Source: Bacteroidales bacterium
GTDB taxonomy: Bacteria; Bacteroidota; Bacteroidia; Bacteroidales; UBA12077
Assembly: GCA_028282785.1 (NCBI GenBank)
Contig: JANQHE010000002.1
Coordinates: forward strand, 115,581-179,580
Length of the DNA: 64,000 nucleotides
Direction of reading: 5' to 3'
Position numbers and translations under genes: made by a program. Shown here in pieces: positions 1 to 9,230 of this stretch (position 1 is its first letter; each line of letters begins with the position of its first letter). Under the pieces are notes generated by a model that saw nothing but the letters and a program-made list of their open reading frames with translations, had not been told where the DNA came from and did no database searches.

Positions 1-681
1 TCTTTTAAATCGATCAAAAATGATTTTTTTATTTTCATCAGATACTCCGCAACCAAAATCCTTTACGGATATCATTAAGTTTTTATCATCTTGCCAAACT
101 TTAAGAATAATTGTACTATCATTTTCACTGAATTTAATTGCATTAAATAATAAATTTGCAATTATTAATCTCATCTTTTCGGCATCAGTTTTGAAATAAA
201 ATGGATTTTCCACAGAAGATTCTATTTTAAAGTCTAACTCAACTTTAATGCTTTTCTTATCCGACTCGTAGGTAAATGATTCAACAATACTTTCCAGTAA
301 CTGTAAGATATCTACATTTAGTACCTCAGGTAAAACTTCTCCGGCTTCCAGTTTAGCTGCAACAAATATGTTTCTTAACTGAAAATCCAGATTAAATGCT
401 TCTGAATAAATTAAAGTAACCATTTTATGTACCTCATTCCAATTTTGCTTTCCAACCTTTATAATGTTTTTTGAAAGTGCTAAAATAGATGCAAAAGGAT
501 TTATAATTTCATTGGTAATATTTGATATAAAATGACTTTTAAGGGCCTCTGATTCCTCGAGCTTTTTATTAACTTCCTTCAGCTCTTTATTAAGTTGTTG
601 AACTTCGAGGAGTGCCTTTTTTGTTTTATCGAAGCGTTTCATTAGTTCTTCGATTAATTCATGATCTTTTAAATCGCTCAT
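1..681 (-). CDS. Sensor histidine kinase-like protein (partial, runs off the left edge); HATPase N/G1 motifs present but H-box His replaced by Asn
   Basis: Manual minus-strand translation MSDLKDHELIEELMKRFDKTKKALLEVQQLNKELKEVNKKLEESEALKSHFISNITNEIINPFASILALSKNII...NLLFNAIKFSENDSTIILKVWQDDKNLMISVKDFGCGVSDENKKIIFDRFK; HATPase N box and DxGxG recognisable. Confidence 0.8.
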   Translation of the reverse strand, partial: MSDLKDHELIEELMKRFDKTKKALLEVQQLNKELKEVNKKLEESEALKSHFISNITNEIINPFASILALSKNIIKVGKQNWNEVHKMVTLIYSEAFNLDFQLRNIFVAAKLEAGEVLPEVLNVDILQLLESIVESFTYESDKKSIKVELDFKIESSVENPFYFKTDAEKMRLIIANLLFNAIKFSENDSTIILKVWQDDKNLMISVKDFGCGVSDENKKIIFDRFKR

Positions 682-691
682 AATTTTTTGT

Positions 692-1552
692 TTAAATTCT
701 TTCGTAAATTGTAGGTTTTATCTGTTTTAAAGGTAAATTCATTCCTAAAATAGATTCCGAATGTCCGATGAATAAATATCCTCCTGATTTTAATTTTTGA
801 CACAATCTATTCAACACTTGCTCTTGGGTTTCTCTATTAAAATAAATCAAAACATTCCGACAAAATATCACATCAAAAATATCAGCAACATTATACGATG
901 TATCCATAAAGTTTAATCGTTGGTATCTTATCTTATCTCTTAACAATTTTAGAACACGAACCGTTTTGTTTTCCTTATTTTTACTTCTCAAGAAATATTT
1001 CTTTTTAATATTCAGAGGAACTACATTTATTCGATCTTCTTTATAGATCGCTGTATTCGCCTGTTGAAGTATTTTTGTTGAAATATCCGTACCTAAAATA
1101 TCATAATCGAAACCAGGATATTCACCTCTAAATTCATTCAATATAATAGCAATTGTATAAGGTTCTTCTCCACTTGAACAACCTGCGCTCCAAACTTTTA
1201 AGGTATTTATTCTTTCTTTTTCCATAAAATCAGGTAAGATCTTATCTCGAAGAAAATCGAAATGAACCGGTTCTCTGTAAAAATCTGTTTTATTTGTACT
1301 AACAGCATCAAGCATATGAACTATTTCATTTTTTTGTCCCTCATCACTAAAAACAAAATCGGCATATTCCTTAAAACTAAGTATTTTTAGTTCTCTTAAC
1401 CGTTTTTGTAAACGACTTTGCAACATAATCTTTTTAATGGGAGGCATTTTAATTCCTGATTGCTGAAAAACAAAACTACTTAAACGATCAAAATCTTCGT
1501 CTGTCATTCGAGCATTAAAAATTTTATTTAATAAAGGATCCACCTGTTTCAA
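692..1552 (-). CDS. cheR: Chemotaxis protein methyltransferase CheR
   Basis: 286 aa; CheR N-terminal helical domain, SAM-binding VWSAGCSSGEEPYTIAI, FDVIFCRNVLIYF. Confidence 0.96.
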   Translation of the reverse strand: MKQVDPLLNKIFNARMTDEDFDRLSSFVFQQSGIKMPPIKKIMLQSRLQKRLRELKILSFKEYADFVFSDEGQKNEIVHMLDAVSTNKTDFYREPVHFDFLRDKILPDFMEKERINTLKVWSAGCSSGEEPYTIAIILNEFRGEYPGFDYDILGTDISTKILQQANTAIYKEDRINVVPLNIKKKYFLRSKNKENKTVRVLKLLRDKIRYQRLNFMDTSYNVADIFDVIFCRNVLIYFNRETQEQVLNRLCQKLKSGGYLFIGHSESILGMNLPLKQIKPTIYERI

Positions 1553-1667
1553 TTTTAGTTTTAAAGAGGGAGAATTTTTCTCCCTCTGTCTATTAACCCA
1601 AAGGATTTGATATGATAATATAACCCTAACCTTAAAATATAACCCCTTTAGACTAATTCGAATTTAA

Positions 1668-3722
1668 TTAAAAACTTTCGTAATCATCATCTATCTTTTT
1701 GTTACCAAACATTTGCATTTTAACTCCTGATGATTTTATATTTGTTGTATTCTCTTTAAAATTAGTTGGATTTGTTTTCTTCACTTCTTTATTTTCTGTT
1801 TTATCAGTCAACTGCTTCCTAACATTAAGCTTTTTTTCATCACCTACTTTAAAATAAGTAATGTTTTCTTTTAAATGTTCAGCCTGGCCCGCCAGTTCAG
1901 AAGAACTGGTTGCTAACTCTTCCGAAGATGCAGCATTTTGCTGTGTTACCTGATTAAGTTGTTGAATTGCACTATTCACCTGGTCTGCTCCGGAATTTTG
2001 CTCTAAACTTGCGGCCGAAATTTCCTGAATAAAATTAACAGTTTTTTCAATTTCAGGAACAATATCAAGTAACTGCTTTCCAGCCTCCTCTGAAATCTTA
2101 ACTCCCTCTCGGGACAATTGATCAATTTCATCAGCTGCTACTTTACTACGTTCAGCTAATTTCCTCACTTCAGCTGCAACAACTGCAAAGCCTTTACCAT
2201 GTTCTCCTGCTCGAGCTGCTTCCACAGCAGCATTTAAAGCTAAGATATTTGTTTGGAAGGCAATGTCGTTGACAATGGTAATTTTTTCTGCTATTTCCTT
2301 CATTGCATTCATTGAAACTTCGGATGATGAGCTTCCTTTTTTAATACCTTCAGCCGTTCGTATTACTATTTGTTCGGTTTGTTGTGCATTTTCATTATTT
2401 TGTTGAATATTCGAAACCATTTCTTGCATTGATGAAGATACTTCTTCTGCTGAAGACGCTTGTTGATTTGCCCCGAGGGACATTTGCTGTGCATTTGAAC
2501 TCATTTCATGACTTGCAGAAGTTATATTTTCAGCACTATTATTTACACTTACAACTATCTCCCTTAGTTTTAACACCATTTGATTTAATGCATTTGCCAG
2601 ATCGCCTATTTCATCTTTTTGTTTTATATCAAATGTTGCTGTTAAATCCCCATCAGCAACATTTTGTGCAAAGATCACGCCTTTTTTAAGGGCAGTAGTT
2701 ATATTTTTACTTAGTATAGCAATGATTAATACTAATAATAAAATCCCAACTACACCTATTATTATCGATACTCTAAAATTATTATCGGCTTTTTCCATAA
2801 TTTCTGTCACTGGTACTGAAATGGCCACCGACCATGGTGTATTTGTTTTTCCAACATAAACCGGTACATAAGTTACAAAATGACTTTTTCCATTTTTATT
2901 AATGCTAGTATAACTAAAACTTTTGCCTTTTTTTATTTGTTGATTTACATTATGCATTTTAACATCTTCCGGATAAATTTCCTGAATATGCTTACTTAAA
3001 TAGTTCTTATCAGGATGTCCTGCAATTAAACCTCCATTAGATACTAAATAAGCATAACTACCTGTGTATGGATTAATCTCTTGTATTATATCTTGGAAAC
3101 TTTCTAATGTAATATCAATGGCTACAATACCAACATATCTACCATTTTCTAATATAGGTGCATTTATACTTGTCATTAGAAATTTATCTGATTTATTTTC
3201 TGCAAAAACATCTTCATATGGTTCCCAGATTGACGGTTTAGTTCGTTGTTTAATTTCTGCGTACAATTCAGGATCACCATCTAAACTTCTAAGCTCTGTA
3301 TTACTTTTTATTACACTATTTTCTCTCCAGTAAATATTCACATACCTGCCGGTTGGCTGGTTCCATTCAGGATCAATAGCATTTAATTCCCAACTATCCC
3401 ATAAGCTATAAATATGAGGATTATTTACGAAGATCTCCTCATACATTTTAGCAAATAATTCCTTCCATTGTTCTGTAGGTAAATACCTAAAAGTTCTATA
3501 CGCTTCTGCAAGAGTTTTAACCATTGATAAATCAGAATCAAGTTGAGCTTTTATATCTTTTGCAACCCCATAAGCATAACTATTAGTTTTTTCAATAGCA
3601 TCCTTATAAGCAGCTTTACGTGCATTAATACTTATATAGCCTAATGCCATTGCGTAAATAATAATTGAAGCTCCTATAATAAACAGTTGAACCTTTTGCT
3701 GAATTTTTAAATTTACTCCCAT
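1668..3722 (-). CDS. Methyl-accepting chemotaxis protein with periplasmic Cache-type sensor, HAMP, signalling hairpin and C-terminal DYESF tail
   Basis: 684 aa; N-terminal TM, Cache-like region, HAMP, hairpin tip [40 protein letters not shown]. Confidence 0.96.
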   Translation of the reverse strand: MGVNLKIQQKVQLFIIGASIIIYAMALGYISINARKAAYKDAIEKTNSYAYGVAKDIKAQLDSDLSMVKTLAEAYRTFRYLPTEQWKELFAKMYEEIFVNNPHIYSLWDSWELNAIDPEWNQPTGRYVNIYWRENSVIKSNTELRSLDGDPELYAEIKQRTKPSIWEPYEDVFAENKSDKFLMTSINAPILENGRYVGIVAIDITLESFQDIIQEINPYTGSYAYLVSNGGLIAGHPDKNYLSKHIQEIYPEDVKMHNVNQQIKKGKSFSYTSINKNGKSHFVTYVPVYVGKTNTPWSVAISVPVTEIMEKADNNFRVSIIIGVVGILLLVLIIAILSKNITTALKKGVIFAQNVADGDLTATFDIKQKDEIGDLANALNQMVLKLREIVVSVNNSAENITSASHEMSSNAQQMSLGANQQASSAEEVSSSMQEMVSNIQQNNENAQQTEQIVIRTAEGIKKGSSSSEVSMNAMKEIAEKITIVNDIAFQTNILALNAAVEAARAGEHGKGFAVVAAEVRKLAERSKVAADEIDQLSREGVKISEEAGKQLLDIVPEIEKTVNFIQEISAASLEQNSGADQVNSAIQQLNQVTQQNAASSEELATSSSELAGQAEHLKENITYFKVGDEKKLNVRKQLTDKTENKEVKKTNPTNFKENTTNIKSSGVKMQMFGNKKIDDDYESF

Positions 3723-3802
3723 AATCCGTCATTTAAGGTTAATCGTATTGTTTCATACAAATGTTCCACTTCATATTTTATTTGACATATACAAAATTAA
3801 GA

Positions 3803-5878
3803 TCAGAAGCTTTCGTATTGATCATCTATCTTTTTATCGTCATACATTTGTAGATCAATACCGGTTGCATTATTGTTTGCCTTAACCTCTATTTTATTTT
3901 TTTTAGGCATAGTTTCAGATGTTTTGAAATCTTTTTTCATCTCAAAACTTTTCGTTTTATATTCTTTCTTCTTCTTTCCTATTTTAAAATAAGATATATT
4001 CTGTTTAAGCTGTTCGGCCTGGCTTGCGAGTTCTTCTGAACTGGTTGCCAATTCTTCTGAAGCTGCAGCATTTTGTTGAGTTACCTGGTTTAATTGCTGA
4101 ATTGCACTATTTACCTGATCGGCACCGGAATTCTGTTCTAAACTTGCAGCTGAAATTTCTTGAACCAGTTTTGCTGTTTTATCAATTTCCGGAGCGATTT
4201 CTTCCATACGCTTTGCAACCTCTTCATTCACAGCAACACTTGATTTTGATAATACATCTATTTCATCAGCTGCAACCTTGCTTCGTTCTGCAAGTTTTCT
4301 AACTTCGTTAGCAACCACTGCGAATCCTTTTCCATGTTCACCTGCACGAGCAGCCTCAACTGCGGCATTCAATGCTAAGATATTAGTTTGAAATGCTATA
4401 TCGTTTATAATTGATATCTTTTCTGCAATGTTATTAATTGATTTTCTATTTTCCTGAGCAGCATGCATAACTGCTATCATTCCTTCCGCAGCTTTTATAG
4501 ATATCTTTTCTGTCTGTTGTGCATTATCTGTATTTTGCTGAATATTTGAAGCCATTTCTTCCATAGAAGAAGATACTTCTTCTGCAGAAGATGCCTGTTC
4601 ACTTGCTCCTTGTGACATTTGCTGAGAACTTGAACTCATTTCCAGGCTGGCACTTGCAATATTGTCAGCACTCAGTTCAACACCTTCAACGATTTCACGA
4701 AGTTTAATGATCATTGAGTTTAGAGAATTGGCAAGAATTCCAACTTCATCTTTTTGCTCAATGTCTATTGTTGCAGTTAAATCACCTTCCGCTACCCTTT
4801 GCGCAAAATCTACACCTTTGTTAATTGCCTGTGCTAAATTTCTAACCACACTAGTAACAATTAAAATAAATAAAAGTACCGCGATAGCAACTGATACGAA
4901 AACAGTTAACCTTACACTCTTCAAATATTTAAAAAGAATCTCTTCATAAAAAGATGCAGCCACATATGAATTTATTTCAGGTATATATTCGAAATACTGA
5001 AATTTCCATTTTCCCTCCTCTGTTTCGGGCCATTTGTATCTTGATTTGCCATGTCCGTCATCATCAGCTTTAATCTGTTTATAAAAGGTAAATTCTTTAG
5101 CACTTTTACCTTCATTGGTTGGGTGAATAACAAAAGTACCATCATCGCTTATTAAGAAAGGATACCCCGTTTCAAAATAAATTTTATTATCGAAAATACC
5201 TTTTAAACTACTTAAATTTTTTTCCTTTATACCTACATATAATATTCCTTGTACTTCTCCATTAATCCAAATTGGTTCATAAGCTGTAAGATAATAATCA
5301 TCAACAACAAAAGCTCTGCCTCTGTATGTTTGCCCTGACTCAACTACCTGAATTACAGGCGAATTATTCGGGATATAAGTACCAACAGCTCTTTCTCCAT
5401 TTTCTTTTAATACATTTGTTGATATTCTTAAATATCCACCGGGGATTTTCTGAAATATGGTAGAAGTAGCACCTGTCATCTCTTGTATCTTATCAACAAA
5501 GGAATAATTATTGTTAATTCTTTCACCTCCAATTATAAAGTCTTTGATTGTAACTTGTGTAGCATGTTTAGATATTTGATTTATCGCAGTAACTTGAGAA
5601 AATGTATCTTCCATAGAAGGCTCACCTAAGCTCTGAAACATTTCATGTGCCGTTTTTAAAGCATAATTTATTCTATTTTGTCTTTCATTCAACTGAACTT
5701 TGATAATACTAACTAAATCAACAAGTTGTTCATACATTCTTACATCTGTATCTTCAATGATTCTAGTTTTAGTAGCTCTATAAGTTAAAATACCAAGTGT
5801 AGAGATTACTAATATAGTTGCTAAACCTAATATCAGGTTTAGCCGAAGCCCTATTTTTAGGTTATTTAATGATTTCAT
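3803..5878 (-). CDS. Methyl-accepting chemotaxis protein (second, paralogous; different Cache-type sensor) with C-terminal QYESF tail
   Basis: 691 aa; cytoplasmic half nearly identical to the upstream paralog; TM-Cache-TM-HAMP layout. Confidence 0.96.
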   Translation of the reverse strand: MKSLNNLKIGLRLNLILGLATILVISTLGILTYRATKTRIIEDTDVRMYEQLVDLVSIIKVQLNERQNRINYALKTAHEMFQSLGEPSMEDTFSQVTAINQISKHATQVTIKDFIIGGERINNNYSFVDKIQEMTGATSTIFQKIPGGYLRISTNVLKENGERAVGTYIPNNSPVIQVVESGQTYRGRAFVVDDYYLTAYEPIWINGEVQGILYVGIKEKNLSSLKGIFDNKIYFETGYPFLISDDGTFVIHPTNEGKSAKEFTFYKQIKADDDGHGKSRYKWPETEEGKWKFQYFEYIPEINSYVAASFYEEILFKYLKSVRLTVFVSVAIAVLLFILIVTSVVRNLAQAINKGVDFAQRVAEGDLTATIDIEQKDEVGILANSLNSMIIKLREIVEGVELSADNIASASLEMSSSSQQMSQGASEQASSAEEVSSSMEEMASNIQQNTDNAQQTEKISIKAAEGMIAVMHAAQENRKSINNIAEKISIINDIAFQTNILALNAAVEAARAGEHGKGFAVVANEVRKLAERSKVAADEIDVLSKSSVAVNEEVAKRMEEIAPEIDKTAKLVQEISAASLEQNSGADQVNSAIQQLNQVTQQNAAASEELATSSEELASQAEQLKQNISYFKIGKKKKEYKTKSFEMKKDFKTSETMPKKNKIEVKANNNATGIDLQMYDDKKIDDQYESF

Positions 5879-5935
5879 ATCTCCAGGTTTTTAGTAGTTG
5901 TAATTCTTAGTTTGTTGTTTGTTGTTGTTAGGAGT

Positions 5936-6451
5936 TTATTCTTTGTTTTCTATCTTTTTTTCTCCTTCCTGAGTTTTTTCTTTAACTATTACAACTTCAT
6001 CTACCGAGAATACTTTATCCATATCTAAAAGCATAATAAATTTCTCGTCTATCTTTGCCATTCCATAAATGAAATCAGATTTATATTTACTTCCAATACC
6101 CGGAGGTGGTTGAATTTGATTATCAGCAATTTCGAGAACTGCCTGAACTGAATCAACCAGGGCTCCAACTTGTACTTCATCACCCTCGATATTTACTTCC
6201 ATAACTATTATACATGTGTTGGTAGTGTATTCGGTAGGCGCCATACCGAATTTTATTCTTGTATCCACTACAGGTAAAACTGTCCCTCTTAAGTTGATAA
6301 CTCCTTTCATATATTCAGGTGATTTTGGAACTTCCGTAATTTTTGTCATCTCTAAAATGTTGATGACTTTACTTACATGTGCAGCAAATTCTTCCTCACC
6401 TAAATTAAATGATAGGAAAGAGTTAACTTTTTCTATTGTTTCTTTACTCAT
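5936..6451 (-). CDS. cheW: CheW coupling protein
   Basis: 171 aa; FNLGEEEFAAHVSKVINILEMTKITEVPKSPEYMKGVINLRGTVLPVVD. Confidence 0.96.
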   Translation of the reverse strand: MSKETIEKVNSFLSFNLGEEEFAAHVSKVINILEMTKITEVPKSPEYMKGVINLRGTVLPVVDTRIKFGMAPTEYTTNTCIIVMEVNIEGDEVQVGALVDSVQAVLEIADNQIQPPPGIGSKYKSDFIYGMAKIDEKFIMLLDMDKVFSVDEVVIVKEKTQEGEKKIENKE

Positions 6452-6460
6452 AATTGTCTC

Positions 6461-8524
6461 CTATTTTGATTCTATTTTTAGATTATCCTTTGAAAATTGT
6501 AATATCATTTTGTTAGTATCCATTACCAATGCAACTGTTCCATCACCAAGTATTGTAGCACCGGAAATAATCTCCTGGTTTTTAAACAATTTACCTAATG
6601 CCTTTAAAACAGCTTGATATTCTCCCACTACTTCATCAACTACGATTCCTATTTTTTTGTCTTCGTAACTTACAACAATGATCTGCTCATGATCTTCATT
6701 ATTATTAGGAAGATTGAACTCTTCGCGTAAATAATAAAACGGAATCCGTTCTCCATCAAGAACTATTAGATTATTAAATTTATTTACTACACTTTCCTGA
6801 TTTGCCGAATATATTTTACCAACAACAGACAGCGGAATGATATAATAGTTATCGGCTATTTTAACCAGTAAACCATCGATAATAGACAATGTTAATGGTA
6901 GTTTTATAGTGATAGCAGTACCTTTATTAATTTCTGAATCAACTTCAACTTCACCCCGAACTTCTGCAAGTTTTCGTTTAACTACATCCATACCAACTCC
7001 CCTGCCTGACACATCGGTTACATTCTTAGCCGTAGAAAAACCCGGTTCGAATAATAAATCGAAAATCTCCTTACGGGATAATTCAGCATCTTTACTAATT
7101 AAACCTTTTTCAACTCCCTTTAATCTTATTTTTTCCGTATCAATTCCCGCACCATCGTCTTTTATTTTAATATGCACATTGGTACCTGAATAATAAGCTT
7201 TTAAAAGAATTGTACCTTGTTCAGGTTTACCCGATTCAATTCTTTCATTAGGGGATTCAATACCATGATCAATACAATTTCTTAAAATATGTAATAATGG
7301 ATCTGTTAATGTTTCAATAATGGTTTTATCTAATTCCGTTTCTGCACCTTCTGCTATAAATCTTACACTTTTATTTAATTCATTCGAAAGGTCACGAACT
7401 AATCTTTGAAAGCGCGTTAGCATTGTTTCAATTGGAACTAAAACAATATCAAATGCATTATCTCTTAATTGCCGAGTTAATTTTTGAACATTTTCCGCAA
7501 TAGAAACCAATTCCGAACTTCCCGAGTGTTCAGCATAAAGGCTTAAGCGAGCTTGTGTGGTTACGAGTTCACTTACAAGATTCATTAAATTATCCAGTTT
7601 TATTGAAGAAACTCGAATGCTTGATATTATATTTTCTTTAACACTTGGAGCATTAGTAAATCGCTTACTCAAATCATCTACCTGTTCGTCAGAGATTTTT
7701 TGTTCCGTATATTTTTTAACAATTGCCTGAATTTCTAATAATCCTACATCGTTTTTAGATAAAGCAAGGTTTGAAATCTCTTGCATTATATCCATGTTTT
7801 GAACAATGTTATGGTCTACTATTTCATTTATCTCCAGTTTACAGTCGTCTTCAACAAAAATAAAAACGTCAGATATTGAATTTACATCTTCCGAGGTTGC
7901 TAAAATTGCTTCCCAATAAACATAACATCTGGTTATATCAATATTTTCAGAATCAGGAACTTTATTAAAATGAGAAAATACTTTACAATCACCTAATCCG
8001 TGTAATTCATCAATTAAGAACAGTGGGTTGGTACCATCGTTAAAAATATAATCGTCAGGCTCGAAATATATGTAATAACTCTTTACTCCTGAAGATTCTT
8101 TTTCAGAACCACCTTTCTCCTCTATAATGCTATTTTTATTATCGTCTTCAATTATTTTTTTTATTTGTACCACCAGTTCGGTGTGTTTGTTTTTTGCTTG
8201 TTCTAAACTTAAATCAGGATCAGATAAAAGGGTTTTAAGATGATCTACGGATGCTAAAGTAACATCAAGCAAATTTCTTGTAATCTTTAATTTACTATTC
8301 CGGACTAAATCATAAATATTTTCCAGATCATGAGTAAATTCACTCAGCTTAGCAAATCCAAACATTGCACCACCGCCTTTAAGCGAATGCATGTCTCGAA
8401 ACACACTTTCAATAATTTCATTATTTTCTGTATCATTCTCAAGTGCCAGAAGAGATTGTTCGAGGTTTTCAATCTTTTCAGCTGCCTCTTCCAGAAATTT
8501 ACTTCGGAATTTATCTATATCCAT
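6461..8524 (-). CDS. cheA: Chemotaxis histidine kinase CheA
   Basis: 687 aa; Hpt motif MHSLKGGGAMFGF, P3 dimerisation, HATPase (HILRNCIDHGIE, GRGVGMDVVK), CheW-like P5. Confidence 0.97.
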   Translation of the reverse strand: MDIDKFRSKFLEEAAEKIENLEQSLLALENDTENNEIIESVFRDMHSLKGGGAMFGFAKLSEFTHDLENIYDLVRNSKLKITRNLLDVTLASVDHLKTLLSDPDLSLEQAKNKHTELVVQIKKIIEDDNKNSIIEEKGGSEKESSGVKSYYIYFEPDDYIFNDGTNPLFLIDELHGLGDCKVFSHFNKVPDSENIDITRCYVYWEAILATSEDVNSISDVFIFVEDDCKLEINEIVDHNIVQNMDIMQEISNLALSKNDVGLLEIQAIVKKYTEQKISDEQVDDLSKRFTNAPSVKENIISSIRVSSIKLDNLMNLVSELVTTQARLSLYAEHSGSSELVSIAENVQKLTRQLRDNAFDIVLVPIETMLTRFQRLVRDLSNELNKSVRFIAEGAETELDKTIIETLTDPLLHILRNCIDHGIESPNERIESGKPEQGTILLKAYYSGTNVHIKIKDDGAGIDTEKIRLKGVEKGLISKDAELSRKEIFDLLFEPGFSTAKNVTDVSGRGVGMDVVKRKLAEVRGEVEVDSEINKGTAITIKLPLTLSIIDGLLVKIADNYYIIPLSVVGKIYSANQESVVNKFNNLIVLDGERIPFYYLREEFNLPNNNEDHEQIIVVSYEDKKIGIVVDEVVGEYQAVLKALGKLFKNQEIISGATILGDGTVALVMDTNKMILQFSKDNLKIESK

Positions 8525-8889
8525 TATCTTAAAACTTTTTTAAGTGCTGCAATTAGTTTGGCAGGTACAAATGGTTTAATTATCCATCCGGTTGCTCCAG
8601 CTTCTTTAGCTTCCATTTTTTTTGAAGACTGAGACTCAGTAGTAAGAAATAAGATTGGAATTCGTTTATATTGATCCATTGCTCGAACGTTTTTTATAAA
8701 CTCTATACCATTCATCTCTGGCATATGAAGATCGGTTATTATTAGATCAATATGTGAACCATCCAGAAACTTTATAGCATCTTTTCCGTCCACACCAACT
8801 AATACATTGTAGCCTTCATTCTTTAGGGTGAAGCTTACAACTTCGCGTATACTTTCTGAGTCATCGACAATTAAGATAGTTTTACTCAT
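8524..8889 (-). CDS. cheY: CheY-like response regulator
   Basis: 121 aa receiver; DDSES, DLIITDLHMPEMNG, TTES, KPF; stop overlaps cheA start (TAATG). Confidence 0.93.
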   Translation of the reverse strand: MSKTILIVDDSESIREVVSFTLKNEGYNVLVGVDGKDAIKFLDGSHIDLIITDLHMPEMNGIEFIKNVRAMDQYKRIPILFLTTESQSSKKMEAKEAGATGWIIKPFVPAKLIAALKKVLR

Positions 8890-8901
8890 AATGTATCAAT
8901 A

Positions 8902-9219
8902 TTATTTAATTATTTTTGTTATATCTGTATTATTGAACAGAACGTTCTGCTCTTCATTTAATTCAATATTTAATATTAAAGTCTTTTTTGCTTTTTCTGC
9001 TGTTTTTTGAACTGATCTTATTAACTGAACAAAGGTTAAATCCATATTTTTTATTGATTTTCCAATAATTTCGATAATTTCGTATTTATTTACCGCTTCT
9101 ATTATATCATCTTTAACATCCTCAATTGAATAAATTGTAAGTTCATCAATTAAATTGATTTCTACTTTATTTTCACCTTTTTTTCTTGAAGGTTTAACCT
9201 GAATTCTCTTTGTGCTCAT
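8902..9219 (-). CDS. Small STAS-domain-like protein of the che operon
   Basis: 105 aa; KVEINLIDELTIYSIEDVKDDIIEAVNKYEIIEIIGKSIKNMDLTFVQLIRSVQKTAEKAKKTLILNIELNEE resembles the STAS fold pattern. Confidence 0.7.
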   Translation of the reverse strand: MSTKRIQVKPSRKKGENKVEINLIDELTIYSIEDVKDDIIEAVNKYEIIEIIGKSIKNMDLTFVQLIRSVQKTAEKAKKTLILNIELNEEQNVLFNNTDITKIIK

Positions 9220-9230
9220 AAGTTAGATTT

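Noticed and set aside
2384-4949. Plus-strand ORFs 2384..2689, 3064..3333, 4024..4302, 4662..4949
   Set aside because: Antisense shadows of the two MCP genes; compositions are low-complexity mirror translations with no domain.
6216-9010. Plus-strand ORFs 6216..6617, 6909..7193, 8330..8632, 8828..9010
   Set aside because: Antisense to cheW/cheA/cheY; the opposite strand encodes clear protein families.
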